Source of the DNA: Chloroflexota bacterium
GTDB taxonomy: Bacteria > Chloroflexota > Dehalococcoidia > DSTF01 > JACRBR01
NCBI GenBank assembly: GCA_021813085.1
Contig: JAKAMA010000179.1
Span: 1-5,649, forward strand
DNA length: 5,649 nt
Reading direction: 5' to 3'
Every line of letters begins with the position of its first letter. Position 1 is the first letter of the stretch. The notes below the pieces were generated by a model, which saw nothing but the letters and a program-made list of their open reading frames with translations, did not search any database and was not told the DNA's origin. This document shows, one piece after another, positions 1-5,041 of this stretch. A program made the translations under genes and the position numbers.

Positions 1-590
1 TCGCGTTCCATCTGCTCGCGCGCAAGAAGGGCTTTCCGCGTTATGTCACGCGTACTGAGTTCGCGGCCGAGCCGTCGCTCGCGGCGTACCTGGCGGCGTC
101 CGGCGAGCCGGCGCCACTCATCGACGCGGGGCTGCGGCGCGCGGTGGACGCCGGCGTGCTGCTGCGCCTTGCCATCGAGCGTGACGGCGGGCGCGACGAG
201 TGGTACTTCCTGAACGCGCCGGCGGACCGTCGCGGCCTCGACGCCGTGCGCCGCGGCGACGTGCCGGTCGCGCGCGCGGTCGATGCGCCGGCGGCGCCCG
301 AACGCGCATCGATCTACGCGCTGTACGAGTCGCTGATCGGCACGCTGGGCCCGGGCATGGCGGAGGCGCTGACAGAGGCGGAGCGGCTCTATCCGGCGGA
401 ATGGATCGAAGCGGCGTTCCACGAGGCCGCCGAGCAGAACGCGCGGAGCTGGCGCTACATCACACGCATCCTGGAACGATGGGCAACCGAGGGACGGGAC
501 CATGCGCAAACTGACCGAGATCCTGCCGCCGGCGACCGTTACTTCGCGGGCAAGTACGGCCGCATCCTCAAGCAGCGCCTGGGACGATGA
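1..590 (+). CDS. DnaD-domain replication protein, 3' part (5' end outside window)
   Basis: The reading frame is open from the first complete codon at base 3 to the TGA at 588-590, so about 195 residues of a longer protein are visible. The second half contains the DnaD-like signature: a helix with LYPAEWIEAAF followed by NARSWRYITRILERWATEG, then a basic tail ending RYFAGKYGRILKQR. DnaD-family proteins bind DNA and help recruit the replicative helicase during initiation or restart. The upstream part (FHLLARKKGFPRYVTRTEF, then DAGVLLRLAIERDG) fits a small winged-helix-like N-terminal region, but that is inference. ATG codons inside this span, such as 144, are internal and not the true start. 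The next gene, a DnaC-like loader, overlaps the end by 89 bases, which supports co-transcription and a shared role in helicase loading. The specific gene name is not assigned because DnaD-like proteins outside Bacillota are divergent. Confidence 0.85.
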   Translation, partial: AFHLLARKKGFPRYVTRTEFAAEPSLAAYLAASGEPAPLIDAGLRRAVDAGVLLRLAIERDGGRDEWYFLNAPADRRGLDAVRRGDVPVARAVDAPAAPERASIYALYESLIGTLGPGMAEALTEAERLYPAEWIEAAFHEAAEQNARSWRYITRILERWATEGRDHAQTDRDPAAGDRYFAGKYGRILKQRLGR

Positions 591-1878
591 CGCCGGCGCC
601 TGCCCGCACTGCCGGGGCGCGCGCTTCGTACGGCTGGCCGTGCCGCCGGAGCACCCGGACTTCGGGCGGCCGGTGCCGTGCGCCTGCGCGATGCACGAGA
701 GCGCGCGCACGCGCGGCGAGCGGCTCGCCCGCTACTCGAACATCGGGCCGCTCGCCCGGCTGACGTTCCGGACGCTGATCGCGCGCGGCCGCAGCGCCGC
801 GGCGCACGACCAGGAGCAGTACCGGCGCTGCGTCGACGACGCGCGCGCGTTCGCGGAGGCGCCCGACGGCTGGCTGGTGCTCTGCGGCGCCAGCGGCTGC
901 GGCAAGACGCACATCGCGGCGGCCGTCGTCAACCGCCTGCTGGAGCGTGGCGAGCCGGCGCTGTTCGTCGTCGTCCCGGACCTGCTGGACCACCTGCGCT
1001 CCGCGTATCAGCCGGGTGCCGACGTGCGCTACGACGAGCTGTTCGAGCGCGTCCGCAACGCGCGCGTGCTCGTGCTCGACGACCTCGGCACGCAGTCGCC
1101 GACGCCGTGGGCACAGGAGAAGCTCTTCCAGCTCGTGAACCATCGCTTCAACGCGCGGCTGCCAACCATCGTGACGACGAACCTGCTGCCCGAGCAGATG
1201 GACGAGCGCCTGCGCACGCGACTCACCGACGCCGGCCTGGCGCGGGTCTACGTGCTGGAGTCGCGCCGGCCGTCCGACATGCGCGCGCTCGACGTGCTGG
1301 ACCACCCGCTGATCCGCGAGATGACGTTCGAGCGCTTCGACGTGCGGGCGGTCCACCTGGCGGGCGACGACCGGCGGCGCGTCGAGAACGCGTACCGGCA
1401 GGCGCTGGCGTTCGCGGAGGCGCCCGAAGGCTGGCTGCTGCTGATGGGGCCGCACGGCGCCGGCAAGACGCACCTGGCGGCGGCGATCGCCAACGACCGC
1501 CGCCGGCGCGGCGAGACGCCGCTGTTCATTGTCGTGCCGGACCTGCTGGACTACCTGCGCCGGGGCTTCGCCGGGGACGAAGCGCGCGGCGCGTACGAGG
1601 CGTTCGACGAGATGAAGACGGCGCCGCTGCTGATCCTCGACGACCTCGACGCCCAGACCGGCATCGCCTGGGTGCGCGACCGGCTGTTCCAGTTGCTGAA
1701 CTACCGCCACACGGCGCGACTGCCCACGGTGATCACGACCGCGCTGACGCTCGACGAGCTGGGCGAGCGGCTGGCGTCGCGGCTGGTGGACCACGCCGTC
1801 TGCACGGCGATCGTCCTCGGCGAGCCGCAGCGCAACGAGGCGCCGCGTCCGCGCGCGCGGCGCGGGGCGCGGAAGTAG
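502..1878 (+). CDS. DnaC/DnaI-like helicase loader with two tandem AAA+ domains
   Basis: This 458-residue protein has an N-terminal cysteine cluster (C34-x2-C37 and C60-x-C62), probably zinc-binding as in DnaI-like loaders, then two homologous AAA+ modules. Domain 1 has Walker A GASGCGKTH (129-137), Walker B VLVLDDLG (189-196), sensor-1 TTN (225-227) and a candidate arginine finger in LRTRL. Domain 2 has Walker A GPHGAGKTH (316-324), Walker B LLILDDLD (376-383) and LASRL, but the sensor-1 Asn position reads TTA (412-414). The Walker lysines are K135 and K322, a period of 187 residues. Ordinary DnaC/DnaI loaders have one AAA+ domain and about 250-310 residues, so this is an internal duplication. 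The likely role is ATP-dependent loading of DnaB-type helicase. The ATG at 502 is chosen because no later ATG, GTG or TTG in this frame precedes the cysteine cluster; the ATG at 587 overlapping the upstream stop is out of frame. GGGACGGGACC lies just upstream. Confidence 0.85.
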   Translation: MRKLTEILPPATVTSRASTAASSSSAWDDDAGACPHCRGARFVRLAVPPEHPDFGRPVPCACAMHESARTRGERLARYSNIGPLARLTFRTLIARGRSAAAHDQEQYRRCVDDARAFAEAPDGWLVLCGASGCGKTHIAAAVVNRLLERGEPALFVVVPDLLDHLRSAYQPGADVRYDELFERVRNARVLVLDDLGTQSPTPWAQEKLFQLVNHRFNARLPTIVTTNLLPEQMDERLRTRLTDAGLARVYVLESRRPSDMRALDVLDHPLIREMTFERFDVRAVHLAGDDRRRVENAYRQALAFAEAPEGWLLLMGPHGAGKTHLAAAIANDRRRRGETPLFIVVPDLLDYLRRGFAGDEARGAYEAFDEMKTAPLLILDDLDAQTGIAWVRDRLFQLLNYRHTARLPTVITTALTLDELGERLASRLVDHAVCTAIVLGEPQRNEAPRPRARRGARK

Positions 1879-1888
1879 CGGCAGGGAC

Positions 1889-1894
1889 AGGAGG
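1889..1894 (+). promoter_or_regulatory. Strong Shine-Dalgarno for the DUF6941-type gene
   Basis: AGGAGG ends eight bases before the ATG at 1903. It lies in the 24-base gap after the loader stop (1876-1878). This fixes the start codon and suggests efficient translation from a transcript shared with the loader, since there is no room for a separate promoter in the gap. Confidence 0.8.
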
Positions 1895-1902
1895 GGAAGA
1901 AG

Positions 1903-2337
1903 ATGCCACTCGATGCCGGCGGCCCGTATCTTTCAGTCGCAGCCCTCTGCGAACGCGTCCTGACAGAGGGCGACGGCGTGCTGAGCGCGATACGCATCGT
2001 TGACCGCATCACGCATGTGGCGAGCGACCCTGGCGCGCCCGAGGAGATGCCGCCGATCCCCGTGAGTCTGACCGCACTCGTCGTTCTGAAGTCGGGAGCC
2101 GCTCGTGGGCGCCACGCGTTGAAGATCAGGCCGGAGGATCCGGCAGGCATGCGGCTGCCAGAGATCTCCCTCCCGATCCTGTTCGAAGGAGAAGATCGCG
2201 GGGCGAGCGTGGTCGTGAACCTCGCCCTTCAAGTGCAACGCGAGGGCTTGTACTGGTTTGACGTCTATCTTGATGAAGAGCGGATCACGCGGATGCCGAT
2301 GCGCGTGGTCTACCACCGACTGACTGTTGGTACGTGA
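1903..2337 (+). CDS. DUF6941-type protein of unknown function
   Basis: The 144-residue protein resembles a family I recall as DUF6941, by its N-terminal YLSVAALCERVLTEGDGVLS, a central ALVVLKSGAARGRH strand pattern, LPILFEGEDRG, and a C-terminal GLYWFDVYLDEERITRMPMRVVY. The alternation of hydrophobic strands suggests a compact beta-rich cytosolic domain. I see no signal peptide, membrane segment or catalytic motif, and no function is established that I know of. It starts 24 bases after the loader behind AGGAGG, so it is probably in the same transcript, but a functional link to replication is not shown. Its 3' end overlaps the convergent small gene at 2285-2635 by 53 bases. Third-position GC is visibly lower than in the loader, which may mark the beginning of an accessory segment. 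Confidence 0.75.
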   Translation: MPLDAGGPYLSVAALCERVLTEGDGVLSAIRIVDRITHVASDPGAPEEMPPIPVSLTALVVLKSGAARGRHALKIRPEDPAGMRLPEISLPILFEGEDRGASVVVNLALQVQREGLYWFDVYLDEERITRMPMRVVYHRLTVGT

Positions 2338-2635
2338 GCGTCGCTACGGTGACCTGCGTCGCCGAGGACTTGCGCGTGTGGGTCATGTCGATTTCATACC
2401 GCTCGATGAGCGGCGTGAGGAGGCTCCGAAGATCGTCTTCGCCAAGATGGCTGCTCGTGAACTCCGCGACTCGCAGTTCGATCTCGCCGATCAAATCGCG
2501 CAGCGGCGACTCGACCCTCAGATCGACGCGATCCGTGGCACGGATAAACCACTCGCGAAACTCCCGGAGCGTGCTCTCACCAACCAGATAACGGGCCAGA
2601 TGTTCGCGAATCTCCAAATCTAGCGGATTCGGCAT
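2285..2635 (-). CDS. Small acidic helical protein, family A copy 1, with an extended C-terminus
   Basis: Read on the minus strand this encodes 116 residues. The first 80 or so align without gaps with the protein at 3200-3460: both have L-x-L-x-I-x-E-x-L-x-R near the start, then GE-x-TL-x2-FR-x-WF, AT, EIE-x-R-x-AE and LR-x-LL-x-P-x2-ER. By eye 18 of the 35 N-terminal positions are identical. The pattern suggests a short, acidic, mainly helical cytosolic protein; I recognise the sequence type as recurrent in hypothetical proteins but know no function. The ATG at 2635 has an excellent Shine-Dalgarno nine bases upstream. The last 30 residues have no counterpart in the paralogue and are largely encoded antisense to the DUF6941-type gene, which looks like read-through past a lost stop. 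The start overlaps that of the divergent gene at 2634 by two bases. Confidence 0.75.
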   Translation of the reverse strand: MPNPLDLEIREHLARYLVGESTLREFREWFIRATDRVDLRVESPLRDLIGEIELRVAEFTSSHLGEDDLRSLLTPLIERYEIDMTHTRKSSATQVTVATLTYQQSVGGRPRASASA

Positions 2636-2975
2636 GAGTCAGATCCCTCCTGTCCGCTTCATCAGCGCGGAAGAGCTGCGCCGCCGTTTCAATGACGGCC
2701 GATACTGGGATCGGGCACGATCTGGCGAGTTTCGCCAGGTCATCCTCAGGGATGGCCACCCGAGCCAGGCACTCGCGAACGAGCCCGTTTGCACTCGGAG
2801 CCAGATTATCGCATACGTGATCCCCGATGGCACAAGGATTGCCGTCGTCCACCAGTATCTTCGGCGGGACGGGCGGCTTGGCGCAGGCGGGCGGCCGGAT
2901 CCCAAGCTGCTGGTCGAGGACGGCGTGCGCCACGTTCCGGCCGAGCCGCCAGAAGCCGAGCAGCGGGAGCCATGA
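2634..2975 (+). CDS. Conserved hypothetical protein, family B
   Basis: The 113-residue protein has the look of a real gene: GC-biased third positions and a conserved pattern I have seen in other hypothetical proteins. From the N-terminus these are a helix with SAEELRRRFNDGRYWDR (11-27), a strand-rich centre with SQIIAYVIPDGTRIAVVHQY (56-75), and a loop GRPDPK (86-91). The tail is acidic and proline-rich. No catalytic motif, signal peptide or membrane segment is visible, and I know no function. The ATG at 2634 has no clear Shine-Dalgarno, so translation may be leaderless or use an alternative start. The gene lies between two family A paralogues and its stop overlaps the start of a broken patatin gene (ATGA at 2972-2975). 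The long opposite-strand reading frame over this span lacks recognisable protein features and is treated as a shadow. Confidence 0.7.
   Translation: MSQIPPVRFISAEELRRRFNDGRYWDRARSGEFRQVILRDGHPSQALANEPVCTRSQIIAYVIPDGTRIAVVHQYLRRDGRLGAGGRPDPKLLVEDGVRHVPAEPPEAEQREP
2645..2651 (-). promoter_or_regulatory. Shine-Dalgarno AGGAGGG for the minus-strand family A gene
   Basis: On the minus strand AGGAGGG lies nine bases before the ATG at 2635. It settles the start of that gene. Because the two genes are divergent and overlapping, this site sits inside the first codons of the plus-strand gene at 2634. Confidence 0.75.
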
Positions 2976-3039
2976 AGCGGGCGGTGGTACTGGGCGGTGG
3001 CGGCAACGTCGGCATCGCGTGAGAGCTGGTGGCGCCGGC
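2972..3039 (+). pseudogene. Patatin-like phospholipase, N-terminal remnant
   Basis: Starting at the ATG at 2972 the frame reads MKRAVVLGGGGNVGIA and then TGA at 3020-3022, followed by GAG CTG. Patatin-like phospholipases (RssA type) begin with a short strand and the glycine-rich oxyanion loop, commonly followed by GIAWE-x-G. The TGA therefore sits where a TGG tryptophan codon would be expected. After the EL codons the similarity ends; no GxSxG serine motif or Asp motif follows within the roughly 160 bases before the next gene. The start overlaps the family B stop as ATGA, the arrangement of an intact translationally coupled operon gene, so the break looks secondary. The remnant's 3' part coincides with the first copy of a 37-base direct repeat. 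A 16-residue peptide could still be made but is unlikely to be functional. Confidence 0.6.
3003..3039 (+). repeat. 37-base direct repeat, copy 1
   Basis: This segment begins GCAACGTCGGCATCGCGTGA and ends GGTGGCGCCGGC. It is repeated without mismatch 71 bases downstream at 3074-3110. Copy 1 lies within the patatin remnant, so it probably is the source copy. The match stops at 3002/3073 on the left and 3040/3111 on the right. Confidence 0.9.
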
Positions 3040-3073
3040 TCGGCGGTCTGCGCGGCCAGCCATGCGCGGCCGC

Positions 3074-3110
3074 GCAACGTCGGCATCGCGTGAGAGCTGG
3101 TGGCGCCGGC
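3074..3110 (+). repeat. 37-base direct repeat, copy 2
   Basis: Perfect second copy of the 3003-3039 repeat, separated from it by 34 bases (3040-3073). The intervening bases contain a GC-rich inverted repeat, GCGGCC at 3052-3057 and GGCCGC at 3068-3073. The geometry of 37 plus 34 resembles a CRISPR unit, but there are only two copies, no cas gene, and copy 1 reads as patatin coding sequence. Local duplication is the simpler reading. Confidence 0.9.
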
Positions 3111-3199
3111 AAGACTCACCATCGCAGCCGCCGCCTCGCGCAGGATCTTGGGCGAGTGTCCGCGCCGAAGGGTCAAGCGCGCGCCTCGTACACCAGGCC
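3111..3199. other. Non-coding remainder between the repeat and family A copy 2
   Basis: These 89 bases show no recognisable protein match on either strand, no tRNA-like structure and no clear promoter. They could be decayed sequence left by whatever truncated the patatin gene, or the leader of the following small gene. Confidence 0.4.
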
Positions 3200-3460
3200 A
3201 TGAAATCATCTCTCTATCTGACGATCCAGGAGCAGTTGCGCCGTTTCGTGTCGGGCGAACTCACGCTCGACGCGTTTCGTGACTGGTTCACGCCTGCCAC
3301 GTGGGACATCGACCGCACGGGTGCGGACGACGCGCGGGAGCTGAGCTACGAGATCGAACACAGGTTGGCTGAGTGTGCGAACGGCAACTGGGACGAACAG
3401 GAACTGAGGCTCCTGCTGCGTCCCTTCGCCGAGCGCCGATCTGAAGCCGCATCTGCCTGA
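3200..3460 (+). CDS. Small acidic helical protein, family A copy 2
   Basis: The 86-residue protein begins MKSSLYLTIQEQLRRFVSGE and continues with TLDAFRDWFTPATWDID, EIEHRLAEC and a C-terminal ELRLLLRPFAERR. It is clearly paralogous to the minus-strand protein at 2285-2635, with conserved GE-x-TL, FR-x-WF, AT, EIE-x-R and LR-x-LL-x-P-x2-ER. The amphipathic leucine spacing and many acidic residues suggest a small helical cytosolic protein, perhaps a binding partner. I know no function. The ATG at 3200 is chosen because it matches the paralogue's start; the longer upstream extension in this frame runs through the repeat region and shows no conservation. Only a weak AGG precedes the ATG. Its TGA (3458-3460) directly abuts the stop of gcvPB on the other strand. 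Confidence 0.8.
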   Translation: MKSSLYLTIQEQLRRFVSGELTLDAFRDWFTPATWDIDRTGADDARELSYEIEHRLAECANGNWDEQELRLLLRPFAERRSEAASA

Positions 3461-5041
3461 TCACCACCGCAGCCGCGGGCGGCGGGCCGCCGCCGCTTCG
3501 TCGAGGCGGCGGAGGGGGGCGGTGTGGGGGGCTTCGCGCAGGAGCGCGGGCTGCGTGCGCGCCTCCTCGGCGATCTGGAGCATGGCGTCGCAGAAGGCGT
3601 CGAGCGTCTCCTTCGTCTCGCTTTCGGTCGGCTCGACCATCAGCGCTTCCTCTACCACCAGCGGGAAGTAGATCGTCGGCGGGTGGTAGCCGTAGTCGAT
3701 CATCCGCTTGGCGATGTCGAGCGTCTTCGCGCCCTGCGCCTTCTGGCGCGCGCCGGAGAACACGACTTCGTGCATGCAGGTGCGGTCGTGCGCGAGGTCG
3801 TAGGCGCCGCGCAGGCGCGCCTGCACGTAGTTGGCGTTCAGCACCGCCGCCTCGCTGATCGCGCGCAGGCCGTCGGGCCCCAGGCTGCGGATGTAGGCGT
3901 AGGCGCGCACGAGCACGCCGAAGTTGCCGTGAAACGCGCCCATGCGGCCGATGGTGTGCTTCGGGGTATTGAGCACGTATCGGGCGCTGGAGGGTGGAGG
4001 GTGGAGGGTGGAAGCCTCACCCCCCGGCCCCCTCTCCACACTGTGGAGAGGGGGAGCGCCAACTGGGGGTGGGGGCGGCGCTCCCGTGCTGGCTGCCTCC
4101 CGCGTCCGGTCGCCCTGGAGCACGACGTGGGGCGCGGGGAGGTAGTCGACGAGGTGCGCCTTGACGGCGATCGGGCCGGCGCCGGGGCCGCCGCCGCCGT
4201 GCGGCTGGCTGAACGTCTTGTGCAGGTTGATGTGCATGACATCGAAGCCCAGGTCCCCCGGCTTCACCTGCCCGAGCATCGCGTTCAGGTTCGCGCCGTC
4301 GCCGTACATCTGCGCGCCGTGCGCGTGCACCAGGCGCGCGATCTCGACGATGTTGCGGTCGAAGAGGCCGAGGGTGCTCGGGAGCGTGATCATCAGCGCG
4401 GCGACGGCGTGGCCGTGATGCTCGAGCGCCTCGCGCAGCGCGTCGAGGTCCATGTCGCCGTCGGGGCGCGAGCGGACGCTGACGACGTCGAAGCCGGCCA
4501 TCGACGCCGTCGCCGGGTTCGTGCCGTGCGCGGAGTCCGGCACGAGGACGCGCGTGCGCTTCGCGCCGCCGTTCGTGTCGAGCCAGGCCTTGATGACGCG
4601 GATGCCGGCCAGCTCGCCCTGGGCGCCGGCCATCGGCGCCAGCGACGCGCCGGCCATGCCGGTGATCTCGGCGAGCTGCTCCTGCAGTCCGTGCATCACG
4701 GCGAGCGCGCCCTGCACGTCGTCCGCGGGCTGCATTGGATGCGCCTCGGCGAAGCCGGCCAGCGCGGCGATGGCGTCGTTCACCTTCGGGTTGAGCTTCA
4801 TCGTGCACGAGCCGAGCGGGTACATGTGCGTGTCGATCGACCAGTTGAGCTGCGAGAGTCGCGTGAAGTGGCGAACGACATCGAGCTGCGACAGCTCGGG
4901 CAGGTGCAGGCCGTCGCGCAGCAGCTCCGGCGGCGGCGCGTCGGCGGGCGGCACGCCGGACGCCGGCAGCGCGACGCCCGTGCGTCCCGGCCGCGACAGA
5001 TCCATCGCGTCCGGTTCGAGCTTCGATCCGTCGTCACGCAT
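3461..5041 (-). CDS. gcvPB: Glycine dehydrogenase (decarboxylating) subunit 2, with an in-frame insertion
   Basis: This is the C-terminal, PLP-carrying half of the split P-protein of the glycine cleavage system. With GcvPA it decarboxylates glycine and transfers the aminomethyl group to the lipoyl arm of GcvH in the cytosol. Family landmarks are HMYPLGSCTMKLNPK (72-86), HPMQP (101-105), DSAHGTNPA (169-177), GDGANLNA (247-254), the cofactor motif HINLHKTFSQPHGGGGPG (270-287) with the PLP lysine at K275, then GNFGVLVRAYAYIR (372-385) and a C-terminal RRLDE...LRW. At 526 residues it is longer than usual, roughly 480-500. Most of the excess is residues 313-354, a proline-rich stretch encoded by a repeat element between GDR (310-312) and YVLNTPKHTIGRM; bacterial homologues normally pass directly through this loop. 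The ATG at 5041 overlaps the gcvPA stop by eight bases and has GGAGG nine bases upstream. All visible key residues are kept, so activity is plausible despite the insertion. Confidence 0.95.
   Translation of the reverse strand: MRDDGSKLEPDAMDLSRPGRTGVALPASGVPPADAPPPELLRDGLHLPELSQLDVVRHFTRLSQLNWSIDTHMYPLGSCTMKLNPKVNDAIAALAGFAEAHPMQPADDVQGALAVMHGLQEQLAEITGMAGASLAPMAGAQGELAGIRVIKAWLDTNGGAKRTRVLVPDSAHGTNPATASMAGFDVVSVRSRPDGDMDLDALREALEHHGHAVAALMITLPSTLGLFDRNIVEIARLVHAHGAQMYGDGANLNAMLGQVKPGDLGFDVMHINLHKTFSQPHGGGGPGAGPIAVKAHLVDYLPAPHVVLQGDRTREAASTGAPPPPPVGAPPLHSVERGPGGEASTLHPPPSSARYVLNTPKHTIGRMGAFHGNFGVLVRAYAYIRSLGPDGLRAISEAAVLNANYVQARLRGAYDLAHDRTCMHEVVFSGARQKAQGAKTLDIAKRMIDYGYHPPTIYFPLVVEEALMVEPTESETKETLDAFCDAMLQIAEEARTQPALLREAPHTAPLRRLDEAAAARRPRLRW
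3989..4012 (+). repeat. Heptamer tandem repeat (GGAGGGT x3 plus GGA)
   Basis: Three perfect units of GGAGGGT at 3989-3995, 3996-4002 and 4003-4009 are followed by GGAA. The plus strand is G-rich with regularly spaced GGG runs and could form a G-quadruplex; the gcvPB coding strand is the C-rich one. Seven is not a multiple of three, so gain or loss of one unit would shift the gcvPB frame. Confidence 0.85.
4028..4085. repeat. Two overlapping hairpins in the inserted element
   Basis: CCCCCTCTCCACA (4028-4040) pairs perfectly with TGTGGAGAGGGGG (4042-4054) around a single C. GGGAGCGCC (4052-4060) pairs perfectly with GGCGCTCCC (4077-4085) across 16 bases. The two stems share bases 4052-4054, so they would compete at that edge. 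Both would also form in the gcvPB mRNA. Confidence 0.85.

Larger units (their letters stand above)
3980..4105. repeat. Palindromic repeat element inserted in-frame in gcvPB
   Basis: These 126 bases, a multiple of three, interrupt an otherwise conserved part of gcvPB. Within them are a heptamer tandem repeat (3989-4009), a perfect 13-base inverted repeat (4028-4040 with 4042-4054), and a second perfect 9-base inverted repeat (4052-4060 with 4077-4085). No transposase, terminal inverted repeat or clear target duplication is visible. The layout, with CCTCACCCCCGGCCCCCTCT before the palindrome centre, resembles short GC-rich palindromic repeats that I recall being scattered between genes in Chloroflexota and some other GC-rich genomes. 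Boundaries are placed from the protein alignment and could be off by several codons. Confidence 0.75.

Noticed and set aside
568..2003. Long open frames on both strands overlapping the loader gene
   Set aside because: They are Arg/Ala-rich shadows of the loader; only the frame at 502-1878 shows Walker motifs twice and a cysteine cluster.
2805..2835. Possible minus-strand promoter for family A copy 1 (GATAAT at 2810-2805, TTGTGC at 2835-2830)
   Set aside because: The spacing is 19 bases, the -35 match is weak, and it lies inside family B coding sequence; not strong enough to list as a feature.
3003..3110. CRISPR array call for the two 37-base repeats
   Set aside because: Only two repeats are present, there are no cas genes, and copy 1 reads as patatin coding sequence. 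Kept as a repeat and a finding only.
3104..3120. Walker A-like GGAGKTH peptide encoded over repeat copy 2
   Set aside because: It occurs in a short frame with no other P-loop NTPase features and arises by chance from the repeat junction.
2577..3209. Long minus-strand open frame of 210 codons across family B and the repeat region
   Set aside because: Most of it is the opposite strand of family B. It shows no domain pattern, and it runs through the duplicated repeat and the patatin remnant; the plus-strand frame has the conserved-looking protein.
3478..3494. GC-rich inverted repeat at the 3' end of gcvPB as a terminator
   Set aside because: GGCGGCGG and CCGCCGCC pair around one base, but there is no T-run on either strand and the sequence lies in Ala/Arg codons, so it is explained by coding composition.
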